The notes under the pieces are model-generated. The model saw only the letters and a program-made list of their open reading frames with translations, did not search any database and was not told the origin of the DNA. The position numbers and the translations under genes were made by a program. Of a DNA stretch of 64,000 bases, positions 8,721-16,661 are shown in pieces. This DNA comes from Candidatus Gastranaerophilales bacterium (GTDB taxonomy: Bacteria; Cyanobacteriota; Vampirovibrionia; Gastranaerophilales; Gastranaerophilaceae), in the NCBI GenBank assembly GCA_944323945.1, contig CALUUL010000002.1:17313-81312 (forward strand), in the 5' to 3' direction. Position 1 is the first letter of the stretch, and the number at the start of each line of letters is the position of its first letter.

Positions 8721-9566
8721 ATGTTTAAAATTATATCTGGTAATTTTTCAAAAAATTCAATTTGCACTTTTGAGAGCATATTAGAAACAGGAAAAGGATT
8801 TGAAACAACAAAAACTTTATTAAAAAATGCGCAAGAAATCCGTTTATTATCAGATGAAGAAATAAATCAATTAATACAAAATTCAGATTATGCCTTATAT
8901 ATAAAAGACTTAAAAAAAGCTATTAAAGATGATAATACAGTATGTTTTTATTATAAATACAAAAACAAAAAAGAATTTACAGCAATAGCAGACCTAAAAA
9001 CTTATCAATTAGTTGCCAATAAAGCAAAAGAAGAAGTCCCAGAAGAAAAATTGACGACTGTAAGTTCATCTAAAAATGGATGTTTACTTTTAATAGCTAT
9101 TGCCATAATTTTATTTATACTTGTAAGTTGTGTTGGAAATCATCAGACAAATACTACTTCAAACGACACGCAAACAAGTAACGGGGCAACAACTTCACAA
9201 AAAACTGCTCAGAATACCATAAAAGTAGCAAACACCAAACAGGTCAATTATTTAAAAGTATTTCTAAAATCAGGATTTCAGATTGTAGATGAAAAACGTG
9301 TATACTACATTAAATCAAATGATTATCAGAATGCTTATTTTGTTGGAACAATGGTAAGACATATAAATAGGCTTGAACCTTGTATATGGTTTGCAAGCAA
9401 ATTTGAAGATACATCAGGAACAATATTATCAGCAAATGACGGAGCCGTTTATTCATCATATCCCCTAGATGCACGCAAAACAGATATTCAAGTTAAATCT
9501 TATGATGATGGGTATAATAAAATTCATAATGAAGTATTAAAGCATTTTAATGAATTGGCAAGGTAA
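8721..9566 (+). CDS. single-pass membrane protein of unknown function
   Basis: A 281-residue protein. I place the start at ATG 8721, behind a GAGGTG site, rather than the in-frame GTG 12 nt earlier. Residues 1-115 are a charged cytosolic-looking domain, followed by one membrane helix (about 118-137, ILFILVSCVG at its end), a Thr/Asn/Gln-rich linker, and a C-terminal domain of about 100 residues. No family is recognised. It is the only plus-strand gene in the left half of the element and so is transcribed apart from the replication genes. It could be cargo or a lysogeny gene. Confidence 0.6.
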   Translation: MFKIISGNFSKNSICTFESILETGKGFETTKTLLKNAQEIRLLSDEEINQLIQNSDYALYIKDLKKAIKDDNTVCFYYKYKNKKEFTAIADLKTYQLVANKAKEEVPEEKLTTVSSSKNGCLLLIAIAIILFILVSCVGNHQTNTTSNDTQTSNGATTSQKTAQNTIKVANTKQVNYLKVFLKSGFQIVDEKRVYYIKSNDYQNAYFVGTMVRHINRLEPCIWFASKFEDTSGTILSANDGAVYSSYPLDARKTDIQVKSYDDGYNKIHNEVLKHFNELAR

Positions 9567-9570
9567 TATT

Positions 9571-9931
9571 TCAGCTTATTTGTTTGGCAATAATATTAGC
9601 TAAAATCTGCTGTTCTTCGGTTTTAGCTTCAAGTGTTGGTGATAAACTCATTGTCTTTTCAATGGGTTTTTCACCTATGCTGTATCCATTCAACCGCCTT
9701 TAAATTGCCTTTAATTGCCTTACACAACATTGCTTCTTTTGTTGATTTAATTGTCTTATCTTGTATTACTTCCACTGATAAAAGAATTTGCAATATGTCT
9801 TTCATAAGACGTTTTTCTTGTCTTACTTTTGCCGATTTTTTACCACCAGCACTTTGAATTTTTCTTTGTTCAACCTTTGTTAATTGATTTAAGGGTATAA
9901 GATTTTCAGTTTTAGGATTTTTATTCGTCAT
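9571..9931 (-). pseudogene. frameshifted KGG-type small phage protein
   Basis: The open frame gives 86 residues and stops at 9671, right after VEWIQHR. The intact paralogue upstream continues IRNTIGEN, and here IGEKPIEKT resumes in the next frame immediately past the break and runs to a TGA at 9571-9573. A small deletion (5 nt fits the paralogue alignment) at about 9672-9675 would explain it. The N-terminus (NKNPKTENLIPL, then GGKKSAKVRQEKR) matches the paralogue closely. It has a good GAGGG ribosome site, so a truncated protein may still be made. Confidence 0.7.
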
Positions 9932-9942
9932 ATTGCCCTCAC

Positions 9943-10299
9943 TTATAGTTCTTTTAGCTTTTCGAATACCTTATTAATGGTTTTATCGTCAATAGTGCTT
10001 TCTATGCTGGCATGAATGTTACTGATTTCATTTTCACCTATTGTATTTCTTATAACCTCAAAAGCTTTCACATTGCCATCTATTGCATTTTTAACAAGAG
10101 ATAAACACATTTTCTCTTGCATTGTTTTACCTGTTTTATCCTCAACATTTAAAAGATATAGCAACTCATCTTTTAGCTTTTTGCGTTCTTGCCTGACTTT
10201 TGCAGATATTTTACCACCCTTTTGTTGTAATTCTTTCTTTTCGGTCGGATTTCTGGCAGACAATGGGATAAGGTTTTCTGTTTTAGGATTTTTGTTCAT
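9943..10299 (-). CDS. KGG-motif small phage/element protein
   Basis: A 118-residue basic protein with an N-terminal NKNPKTENLIPL, a KGGKISAKVRQERKK block and a C-terminal DGNVKAFEVIRNTIGE segment. This arrangement is common in small, mostly uncharacterised proteins of gut phages and integrative elements, sometimes encoded next to terminase genes; no terminase is seen here. Two adjacent ATGs (10302 and 10299) are possible; I use the second because the paralogue has a single methionine. A frameshifted paralogue lies just downstream. Confidence 0.65.
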   Translation of the reverse strand: MNKNPKTENLIPLSARNPTEKKELQQKGGKISAKVRQERKKLKDELLYLLNVEDKTGKTMQEKMCLSLVKNAIDGNVKAFEVIRNTIGENEISNIHASIESTIDDKTINKVFEKLKEL

Positions 10300-10307
10300 C
10301 ATTCCTC

Positions 10308-10523
10308 CTATAATCCTAACGTTTTAAAGTGAATAATAATTCCAATAATTGAAACAATTAATGCACCAAGTATAAAAAATAATACACTAATAATTCTTTT
10401 GTTAAATCTTAAATCTTTAGACAAACTCAACATAATCTCGTATAAAGTACAAGTATTTTCAATGACATTGTCTAACTGTTTTTCACTAATAATAAATTTT
10501 GTTTGTTTGATTTTCTTTTTCAT
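10308..10523 (-). CDS. small membrane protein of the element
   Basis: A 71-residue protein with a basic, charged N-terminal half and one membrane helix near the C-terminus (VLFFILGALIVSIIGIIIHF). A GGAG ribosome site precedes the ATG. It sits between the KGG-type genes and the replication genes, all on the minus strand. No family or function is recognised. Confidence 0.55.
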   Translation of the reverse strand: MKKKIKQTKFIISEKQLDNVIENTCTLYEIMLSLSKDLRFNKRIISVLFFILGALIVSIIGIIIHFKTLGL

Positions 10524-10576
10524 TTCGTTTTCTCCTTTTGTTGTAATATGCCTTTACCTCTGTGATTACCTTTAAG

Positions 10577-11044
10577 TTAATTGCTAACATTATTATCATT
10601 ATCATTTTTATTTTTATTTGATTGATTTTTAATCAATGCTTCATTAATAAGCTCAAGTTCATAGTAAAATTCCATATCAAATAATTGCCAAACTTCTTTA
10701 TTATCAATTAATTCTCTTTCCCTGTTTAGGGCTTTACTCAAAATGCTGGGGTTTTTTATCATACCTCTTGTGTATTTAAAATATTTGTGTATGAAAATTA
10801 AATTTTCGTCCTTGTAAAATTTAATCATTTGTAATTTATCTAATTTTTCTAATATGTTGATAACTTCTTTTGTATCAAGTCCACAATCACAAGCGATATA
10901 TTGAGGCATAATGTTGTAAATACCACTTTGAGATACTTGTTTATTAGTTAAAAGGTTTAAATAAACGAGCTTTTCACTAGGCTGCAATTTTGTAAATCTT
11001 TGACTTTGCCATATTGATTTATAGATTGGATTATAATTTCCCAT
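10577..11044 (-). CDS. DnaD/replisome-organiser-like protein
   Basis: A 155-residue protein whose first 90 residues form a winged-helix-like domain (FTKLQPSEKLVYLNLLTN, then a turn and IIHKYFKYTRGM-like region) similar in style to phage replisome organisers and the N-terminus of Lin1244-type proteins. The C-terminus ends in a low-complexity Asn/Lys/Asp tail. It overlaps the PrimPol-like gene by 14 nt, so the two are probably coupled and act together at the element origin. The family call rests on pattern and context only. Confidence 0.55.
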   Translation of the reverse strand: MGNYNPIYKSIWQSQRFTKLQPSEKLVYLNLLTNKQVSQSGIYNIMPQYIACDCGLDTKEVINILEKLDKLQMIKFYKDENLIFIHKYFKYTRGMIKNPSILSKALNRERELIDNKEVWQLFDMEFYYELELINEALIKNQSNKNKNDNDNNVSN

Positions 11045-11930
11045 GAGCCACCCCCTGCAAGCACTTTTGAGCTGTTCTTAAGAGATAATCACGCCTTAAC
11101 ATCTTTTTATAATGTAATTGGTCTTTTTGAGCTGCATAAGGGCTTAATTTAAATAATTCAATAGCATTGGCAATATCATAGCCATTCCAATATAAAATCT
11201 TGGACATTAACCCTAAGTCGTTGCAGCTTTCGTCATTAGAGTATCTTTGACCGTTCCAAAGCGCTTGTAGTTTACTATCTTTGCCGAGTGCGTATTCGAT
11301 TTTTTGCGTTAGATTTGAAATTTCTGAAATATTCGTGTGATTTAAGGCTTTTGTCATTGGTAACGCAGGAAAATATCTTTTTTCAAATGCTGTTATCTCT
11401 GTTTGTCGTTTTTCAATATTTGCTTTAAGAAAAACATTGCCAGTTAATGTAAAATAACGGTTACAATCATAAATTTCCAAAGATTTGCAAAAATTTAAAT
11501 CACTCCGTTTGCACCTTGCTCCTGCCTTTTTAGCATATGTTAATATGTGTAAGCCTTTTTTACTTGGCGAATATTCTGTGTAGGAATTAATCGTTTTAAC
11601 AATTTTCAATGTTTCATCTGATATTTTGCCGTTACCATTTATGCATTCATCTATATCTATTCCGCAAAGTGTCGAGCCGTCTATATTACCTAGAACAATG
11701 CCTAAAAATTCAGCATTATCTGTTTTTTGCAAATATTTTAAAGCTGTTTTGTAATCATAAAAATTTGCAGGATTTGTTATGTCAATATTTTGGTTTGTTA
11801 TTGGAGAAATTGGTCTTTTCTCTTTATTTGCGAGTATAAATTGCTTTGAATTTTTAAGATTTTCTGATAAAATAAAGTTAGCTTGAGTGCCCTTATTATT
11901 TGCAATAGGGGCATTTTTTGTTTTTTGCAT
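11031..11930 (-). CDS. PrimPol-type primase-polymerase (NrS-1-like)
   Basis: A 299-residue protein. The N-terminal part has the AEP signature: the metal-binding GIDIDE (D92 and D94), a YSPSKKGLHIL segment with H128, and LEIYDCNRYFTLTG, as in NrS-1-type phage primase-polymerases. The C-terminal region (ALWNGQRYSNDESCNDLGL onward) matches the helical bundle domain that follows in those proteins. No helicase domain is present, so a host helicase or another gene would have to supply it. It probably starts replication of the excised element. Confidence 0.75.
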   Translation of the reverse strand: MQKTKNAPIANNKGTQANFILSENLKNSKQFILANKEKRPISPITNQNIDITNPANFYDYKTALKYLQKTDNAEFLGIVLGNIDGSTLCGIDIDECINGNGKISDETLKIVKTINSYTEYSPSKKGLHILTYAKKAGARCKRSDLNFCKSLEIYDCNRYFTLTGNVFLKANIEKRQTEITAFEKRYFPALPMTKALNHTNISEISNLTQKIEYALGKDSKLQALWNGQRYSNDESCNDLGLMSKILYWNGYDIANAIELFKLSPYAAQKDQLHYKKMLRRDYLLRTAQKCLQGVAHGKL

Positions 11931-11939
11931 ATCTTCCTC

Positions 11940-12131
11940 CTAATATAGCTCACTATTTCCGTTTAAAAACTCAATTAATTTTTCAAAATTAATTAAATAT
12001 TTACGCCCTGCTCTAACATGAATAATTTTGTTTTTTAAACACAATTGACGAATATAAAAATTCGCAAGTCCTGTTTTTTCTGCTGCTTTTTTAATTGTTA
12101 CCATTTGTGGTATTAAAACTGTATTTTGCAT
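11940..12131 (-). CDS. excisionase-like DNA-binding protein
   Basis: A 63-residue MerR/excisionase-type helix-turn-helix protein: VTIKKAAEKTGLANFYIRQL is the helix-turn-helix and VRAGRKYLINFEKLIEFL is the wing and last helix. Proteins of this size and fold act as recombination directionality factors or as small activators in integrative elements. It is the first gene of the replication operon and is divergent from the repressor-integrase pair, a classic lysogeny switch layout. Confidence 0.75.
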   Translation of the reverse strand: MQNTVLIPQMVTIKKAAEKTGLANFYIRQLCLKNKIIHVRAGRKYLINFEKLIEFLNGNSELY

Positions 12132-12140
12132 ATAGCCTCC

Positions 12141-12290
12141 TTTGTTATCTATTTGTTATTTTTATTACATTTTTTGTCTATTTAATTATATTATAATTCT
12201 TTATATTGATTTTTGTTATTTTTTAGTATATATTGATAATAAATAGGCGAATTTATGTATTAAATTATCAAATAGACAATGGAGTTAAAT
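12141..12290. promoter_or_regulatory. divergent control region of the element
   Basis: This lies between the excisionase-like and repressor genes. TTGTCTATTT (12174-12183) and AAATAGACAA (12270-12279) form a perfect 10-bp inverted repeat 86 nt apart, with each arm near one gene start. TTTGTTAT occurs three times (12141, 12152, 12212). These are candidate operators for the XRE repressor and possible sites for the excisionase-like protein. A GGAG site at 12281-12284 serves the repressor. Confidence 0.5.
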
Positions 12291-12923
12291 ATGAAAAGAG
12301 CAAAATATAAAATTCTAGGTAAACGATTTAGAGAATTAAGAGAAGAATTGAATACATTTGAAAAAATTTGTACACAAGCAAATCTTGCAAAAAAGCTAAA
12401 TTTAACTGCTCCACAAATTTCAGACTTAGAAAAAGGTAAAAAAGCACCGTCTTTAAATGTTTTAAAAGAATACTGTAATTATTTTAAAGTACCAATGGAG
12501 TATCTTGTGGATGAAAAAAAAGAATATAGACATTATCAAAATCAAACTCTTAGCGAAGATTTAGGGTTATCAGATGACGCTATTCTTGGAATAAGAAAGT
12601 TAAATAGCTTTTCAAACAAGTTAGAAAAGGATAACAAAAACTTAAATGTAAGCAAATTGAATTTAAGTAATTTGTTAAATATATTTTTGTCTGATTATAT
12701 GTTATTGAGTAGTTTTTTGTTAAACTTTAATAACTATTTAGAAGAACTTCAAAAAGAAGAAGAATTTATCGTAAAAATTAAAAATACTAATAAAAATTTA
12801 AACGAAAATGAAATTGCTGAAATGCTGCACGAACAAAATCTTATAGAAGAAAAATTGCATCTTGCATTATATAGAACACAAGATGTTTTAAAAAAAATAG
12901 CAAAAAATATTAATAAGAGGTAA
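12291..12923 (+). CDS. CI-like XRE repressor
   Basis: A 210-residue protein with an N-terminal helix-turn-helix (about residues 8-65; QANLAKKLNLTAPQISDLEK) and a long helical, Asn/Lys-rich C-terminus with coiled-coil character. No LexA-type peptidase domain (Ser/Lys dyad) is evident, so control by RecA-stimulated self-cleavage is unlikely. I choose ATG 12291, spaced 6 nt from GGAG, over the ATG at 12279. It is 2 nt from the integrase gene, so repressor and integrase are cotranscribed. Confidence 0.82.
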   Translation: MKRAKYKILGKRFRELREELNTFEKICTQANLAKKLNLTAPQISDLEKGKKAPSLNVLKEYCNYFKVPMEYLVDEKKEYRHYQNQTLSEDLGLSDDAILGIRKLNSFSNKLEKDNKNLNVSKLNLSNLLNIFLSDYMLLSSFLLNFNNYLEELQKEEEFIVKIKNTNKNLNENEIAEMLHEQNLIEEKLHLALYRTQDVLKKIAKNINKR

Positions 12924-12925
12924 TT

Positions 12926-14188
12926 ATGGCAAACGTTCAAGAAAGAAGAAATAAAGACGGTGAAATTATTTCATATTCTATCAGAGTTCATAAAGGTCGG
13001 GATATGAACGGTAAACAGTTGAAACCATATACAATGACTTTTAAAGTGCTGCCAAATTGGAGTGAAAGAAAAACACAAACAGAGTTAAAAAAAGCTGTTG
13101 TATTGTTTGAAGAACAGTGCAAAAAAGGTATAGTTGCAGATAATAAACAATCTTTTGAAAGATATGCAGATTATGTAATTAATCTTAAAGAAAGAACAGG
13201 TGTAAAACATAGAACAATAGTTCGATATAAAGAATTATTGAAAAGAATAATTCCTGCAATTGGTCATTTAAAATTATCAGAACTAAAGCCCCAACATTTA
13301 AATGCATTATATGAACAACTTAGCAAAGATGGTTTGAATAAAAAAACTGGCAAAACGCTTAGTAATAAAACTATTCTTGAACACCACAGATTAATAAGAA
13401 CCATATTAGCTCAAGCAGAAAAAGAGTTATTAGTACAATACAATGCCGCAGCAAAAGCAACACCTCCAAAAGTCGATAAAAAAGAAGCAAATTACCTTCA
13501 GGTAGAAGATGTAGAAAATATATTGTTTTATTTGAAAAAAGAACCATTAAAACAACAAGTAGCAATGAATTTGCTTATATTTACAGGTTGCAGACGTGGT
13601 GAAATTATGGGATTAAAATGGAATAAAATTGACTTTAAAAACAATCTTATAATAATAGACACTAACCTTTTATATTCAAAAGAACGTGGAATATATGAAG
13701 ATACACCAAAAACAGAACAATCTAAACGAGTTATAAATATTCCGATTACCGTTATGGAGTTATTAAAAACTTATCGCAAAGAATATAACACCAAAAGGCT
13801 TGCTCTTGGCTCATATTGGAATGATACAGGATTTGTATTTGTACAAGAAAACGGAAAACCAATGCACCCAGATACTCTAACAGATTATTGTAGCAAATTT
13901 AGAAACAAGTATAACGCTATAATAGAGGAAGAAAACAGCAAAAAATCACATAAAGAAAAATTAAGACTATTACCCCATATTAATCCACACGCATTCAGAC
14001 ATACTCAAGCAAGTATATTAATATTAAGTGGTTTAGATTGTACAACAGTTAGCAAAAGACTAGGACACGCAAAAACAAGCACAACAACCGATATTTATGG
14101 GCATTTATTACAAAAAGCCGACGCAAAAGCTAGTAATATTCTAACTAATTTATTTTATAAAGAACATAATAAAAAAATTAGTAAATAA
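12926..14188 (+). CDS. int: tyrosine recombinase/integrase
   Basis: A 420-residue phage-type integrase. It has an N-terminal arm-binding domain (residues 1-65), a SAM-like core-binding domain (about 75-175) and a catalytic domain with R223 (TGCRRGE), K262 region (TPKTEQSKR), H355 and R358 (NPHAFRHT), H381 (LGHAKT) and nucleophile Y391 (DIYGH). It should recombine the 48-bp tRNA-fMet site. Downstream, on the opposite strand, lies the cargo operon between the integrase and the attachment site. Confidence 0.96.
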   Translation: MANVQERRNKDGEIISYSIRVHKGRDMNGKQLKPYTMTFKVLPNWSERKTQTELKKAVVLFEEQCKKGIVADNKQSFERYADYVINLKERTGVKHRTIVRYKELLKRIIPAIGHLKLSELKPQHLNALYEQLSKDGLNKKTGKTLSNKTILEHHRLIRTILAQAEKELLVQYNAAAKATPPKVDKKEANYLQVEDVENILFYLKKEPLKQQVAMNLLIFTGCRRGEIMGLKWNKIDFKNNLIIIDTNLLYSKERGIYEDTPKTEQSKRVINIPITVMELLKTYRKEYNTKRLALGSYWNDTGFVFVQENGKPMHPDTLTDYCSKFRNKYNAIIEEENSKKSHKEKLRLLPHINPHAFRHTQASILILSGLDCTTVSKRLGHAKTSTTTDIYGHLLQKADAKASNILTNLFYKEHNKKISK

Positions 14189-14197
14189 AAGATATTA

Positions 14198-14752
14198 CTA
14201 TATAGTCAATATATTAGAGTTAGCAGTAATAATTTCTAACGGTGAATTCAATAAAGAATAATCAGCGTCATCTGTAATTAATTTTATGTCGTTATAATTA
14301 CATAGATAATTAAAATATTCATCATTAAAATCAATTTTTATATTGTCGGTCAAATCATCAATAGCTAACTCTTCAAAATTATCACTTAATTTTGTAAAAC
14401 TATTTAACATTTGCCTTATAATAGGCTTAATTTGTCCTATTGCATATATATAATCGTTAGAGTTACGAAAATCCCTTTTTCTTTGGTATTCATCTTCACT
14501 CCTATCGCCCTTTTTTATACGATATTCTCTAGAAATAAGTGCATTAACAAATTCTGCTAAATTCAATGAAGTTAAATAAACAGTTGCACCTGATTTAATT
14601 ATTTTATCCATAAAATCACTATAAACTTCTGACCTTATATCATCTATATAAGGATTTAAACCATTAAATAAAAGTACTAGGACATTTGTATCAAAAAGAA
14701 ATTTATCACTCGATTTTGGCTTATAAGTTCTTATGTCATAAACTTTAACCAT
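14198..14752 (-). CDS. PIN-domain protein (candidate RNase effector)
   Basis: A 184-residue protein with PIN-domain features: FLFDTNVLVLLF (D21), SLNLAEFVN (E67), an acidic helix DFNDEYF (141-147) and LITDDADY (D161/D162). The four acidic positions expected for metal-dependent RNase activity are all present. It is the third gene of a cargo operon and overlaps the STAS-like gene by 8 nt, so it is probably coupled to it. Unlike a VapC toxin it has no small DNA-binding antitoxin next to it; the partners are a HATPase-like and a STAS-like protein. Likely the effector, by inference. Confidence 0.75.
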   Translation of the reverse strand: MVKVYDIRTYKPKSSDKFLFDTNVLVLLFNGLNPYIDDIRSEVYSDFMDKIIKSGATVYLTSLNLAEFVNALISREYRIKKGDRSEDEYQRKRDFRNSNDYIYAIGQIKPIIRQMLNSFTKLSDNFEELAIDDLTDNIKIDFNDEYFNYLCNYNDIKLITDDADYSLLNSPLEIITANSNILTI

Positions 14753-15113
14753 TATCTAATTCCTTTTTTAATGCTTCATTTAATTTTTCCCTGTATTCAG
14801 GATTTTGATAATATTCTTTCGCTCTTTTTAAAACTGTTGCAAGTATTTCTCGGTCGTCTTTATTCATATTTAATGTTTTTACATTTTGACGCAAGAAATC
14901 AACACTATAATTTTCTTTATATAATTGTCCAACAGCAGTGTTAAGAAATGCAGATATCACCATTTCTATATTCATAAAATCGAGAATAACTACATTACCA
15001 GCTTTTAATGCTTTATTTATTTTTTCAAAAACTTTTTGCCCGTCAGTATCTGAAACAGCCGCACTTCCACCGACTTCATTATAAATATTGATTTTTATTT
15101 CGTTATTTGACAT
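14745..15113 (-). CDS. STAS-like protein (DUF4325 type)
   Basis: A 122-residue protein. The strand-helix unit VVILDFMNIEMVISAFLNTAVGQLY matches the core of the DUF4325 STAS-like family, in which a strand ending in DF is followed by a helix with a Ser-containing motif. The C-terminal 45 residues are helical and highly charged. Proteins of this family are often encoded beside a HATPase-type protein, as here, resembling the anti-sigma/anti-anti-sigma pairing. It is 8 nt from the upstream gene and overlaps the PIN gene. Confidence 0.72.
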   Translation of the reverse strand: MSNNEIKINIYNEVGGSAAVSDTDGQKVFEKINKALKAGNVVILDFMNIEMVISAFLNTAVGQLYKENYSVDFLRQNVKTLNMNKDDREILATVLKRAKEYYQNPEYREKLNEALKKELDNG

Positions 15114-15121
15114 TTTTTCTC

Positions 15122-16000
15122 CTAGAAAAATATTTCATCAATTTGTTCATCTTCTGTTAAATAATCTTGAGTATCATCCATTTTGATTTTCAAATTAACA
15201 ACAGTGCCAATGAATGTATCATTAAATTCCTTCACACTTATTCTATCATAAATATCTTCATATAAATATCCGTTATCTGATATAACTTGTAAGGAACCTT
15301 TATTTTGCCCAATAAACCTTCTAACAGTATCAAATCCCAATCCACCCGAGATACCTTGTTTTGTTGTCGTATCTTTTTTTATAGCCCATTGTATAGCTTG
15401 TATTGCACTTATATCTTCTCTATTAAAAAAATTACATACATTTTGTTTAATAGTAGTACCAGTATTAACAATGGTAAAATATAAATCTTTTTTGTTTGGA
15501 AAATATTGTCCACAAGTATATACATAGTCACAATTTGCATGAATTTTTGCATTAACAAAAATCTCTAATAGGCTTTTGGCAAATTCTTTTCTAAAACTTT
15601 CAGACATTTTAGGGAAATCATGTTTTGTTAATAATTCATCATTTATATATTGATAAAATAATTGATTATCTGCTGCTTTAAATTTTCTATATTTAATAGT
15701 CGTAGAATAATAATCTTCAATTTTGGGATAACCATAATTGCTTAAAAAATCATTTTTTTGCAATATTTTCTGAACTTGAGGTTTAAAATTTGCAAAATCT
15801 ATCGAAACAAAAACATCTGTAGCATCAAATATTGCACCCATTAACGCAGATAGATTAGCTTCCAAATATGTTGTATTAGAAAAATCGATAATAACATCTT
15901 CAACCAATAATCCAATCAAATAATCATACATAGCAATTAATTTAGAAAAACTTTGATATGAATTTTCAGCCTTATTGGGAAATTGATAATTAATAGTCAT
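15122..16000 (-). CDS. STAS-like/HATPase two-domain protein
   Basis: A 292-residue protein. Residues 30-90 look like a STAS-type domain (VIIDFSNTTYLEANLSALMGAI). Residues 130-270 form a GHKL ATPase: N-box E146 and N150 in SLLEIFVNAKIHANC, a VNTGTTI segment where the usual Asp of the G1 box is Asn, and the G2 loop GGLGF at 219-223. No histidine phospho-acceptor or receiver domain is seen, so it is not a standard sensor kinase. First gene of the cargo operon. The ATG lies 6 nt behind a TAGAAT box and lacks a well-spaced Shine-Dalgarno site, so its mRNA may be leaderless. Confidence 0.78.
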   Translation of the reverse strand: MTINYQFPNKAENSYQSFSKLIAMYDYLIGLLVEDVIIDFSNTTYLEANLSALMGAIFDATDVFVSIDFANFKPQVQKILQKNDFLSNYGYPKIEDYYSTTIKYRKFKAADNQLFYQYINDELLTKHDFPKMSESFRKEFAKSLLEIFVNAKIHANCDYVYTCGQYFPNKKDLYFTIVNTGTTIKQNVCNFFNREDISAIQAIQWAIKKDTTTKQGISGGLGFDTVRRFIGQNKGSLQVISDNGYLYEDIYDRISVKEFNDTFIGTVVNLKIKMDDTQDYLTEDEQIDEIFF

Positions 16001-16006
16001 AACAAT

Positions 16007-16012
16007 ATTCTA
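16007..16012 (-). promoter_or_regulatory. -10 box of the cargo operon
   Basis: TAGAAT on the minus strand, exactly 6 nt before the ATG at 16000. No convincing -35 box is present. The spacing would place the transcription start at the A of the start codon. Confidence 0.45.
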
Positions 16013-16038
16013 TCCTAAATTTATAAATTTGCTACATT

Positions 16039-16060
16039 GTTGAATTATAGTTGAATTATT
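16039..16060. repeat. tandem 11-bp integrase arm-type sites, right
   Basis: GTTGAATTATA (16039-16049) abuts GTTGAATTATT (16050-16060), matching the pair at 7915-7936 with one mismatch and in the same orientation. They lie 56-77 bp from the att core. Confidence 0.65.
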
Positions 16061-16079
16061 TACAGTTTTATTATGAAAA

Positions 16080-16110
16080 AAGGGGAATTCAAAAATCCTG
16101 AAATCCCCTT
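16080..16110 (-). terminator. element-borne terminator of tRNA-fMet
   Basis: A hairpin with GGGG/CCCC in the stem, followed on the minus strand by a T run (16071-16081 region). It aligns well with the old host terminator at 7706-7743, so the element carries a replacement for both the tRNA 3' end and its terminator. Confidence 0.75.
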
Positions 16111-16115
16111 ACTCT

Positions 16116-16195
<80 letters not shown>

Positions 16196-16426
16196 CTACA
16201 TGTTTATTATTATATGCTGAAAACAAAAAATCAACCCTACTCTAATTAATTTTTCACATCATTTAATAACAAAATTAAAATGAACTATTAATTATATGTA
16301 ACTAAAAAATAAAATAAAATTATATTACTCATGAATAATATATCAAACAATATTCATAATTGGTTATTTACATAAAATATATGAAATAATATAATTATCT
16401 CAGTCAAATAATAAAAAGGTTTTTCT

Positions 16427-16630
16427 ATGAAAAAAATTTTATGGAATATATTTGTTAGTATTTTACTTATAATTGCAATTATTGGAGATATACAAATGGC
16501 ATTAAATACTCAAAAAAGTCCAATAATTAAAACAACGGAGGAAAAAAATTCAAATGAACTAACTCCAATAATAAATAACATAAATTCGCAGAATATTATA
16601 ATAAAAGAAATAATAAAAGAGGGTTTATAA
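16427..16630 (+). CDS. small membrane-anchored peptide, hypothetical
   Basis: A 67-residue product with a Lys-rich start, one hydrophobic helix (residues 5-23) and a polar Asn-rich tail. The stop lies inside a terminator hairpin, as expected for a short transcribed gene. The ribosome site is poor (AAAAGG about 9 nt away). No homologue is recognised. The 230 bases between it and the tRNA hold only AT-rich sequence with no gene that I can support. Confidence 0.4.
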   Translation: MKKILWNIFVSILLIIAIIGDIQMALNTQKSPIIKTTEEKNSNELTPIINNINSQNIIIKEIIKEGL

Positions 16631-16641
16631 ACCCTCTTTTT
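16616..16641. terminator. bidirectional terminator
   Basis: AAAGAGGGTTT and its perfect complement AAACCCTCTTT form a stem flanked by A and T runs. It lies between the convergent small ORF and minE and can serve both. Confidence 0.85.
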
Positions 16642-16661
16642 AAATACAAAACAACAGTTTA

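Noticed and set aside
14198..14752. VapBC toxin-antitoxin system
   Set aside because: The PIN protein has no adjacent small DNA-binding antitoxin; its partners are a STAS-like and an ATPase protein, and it is longer than typical VapC.
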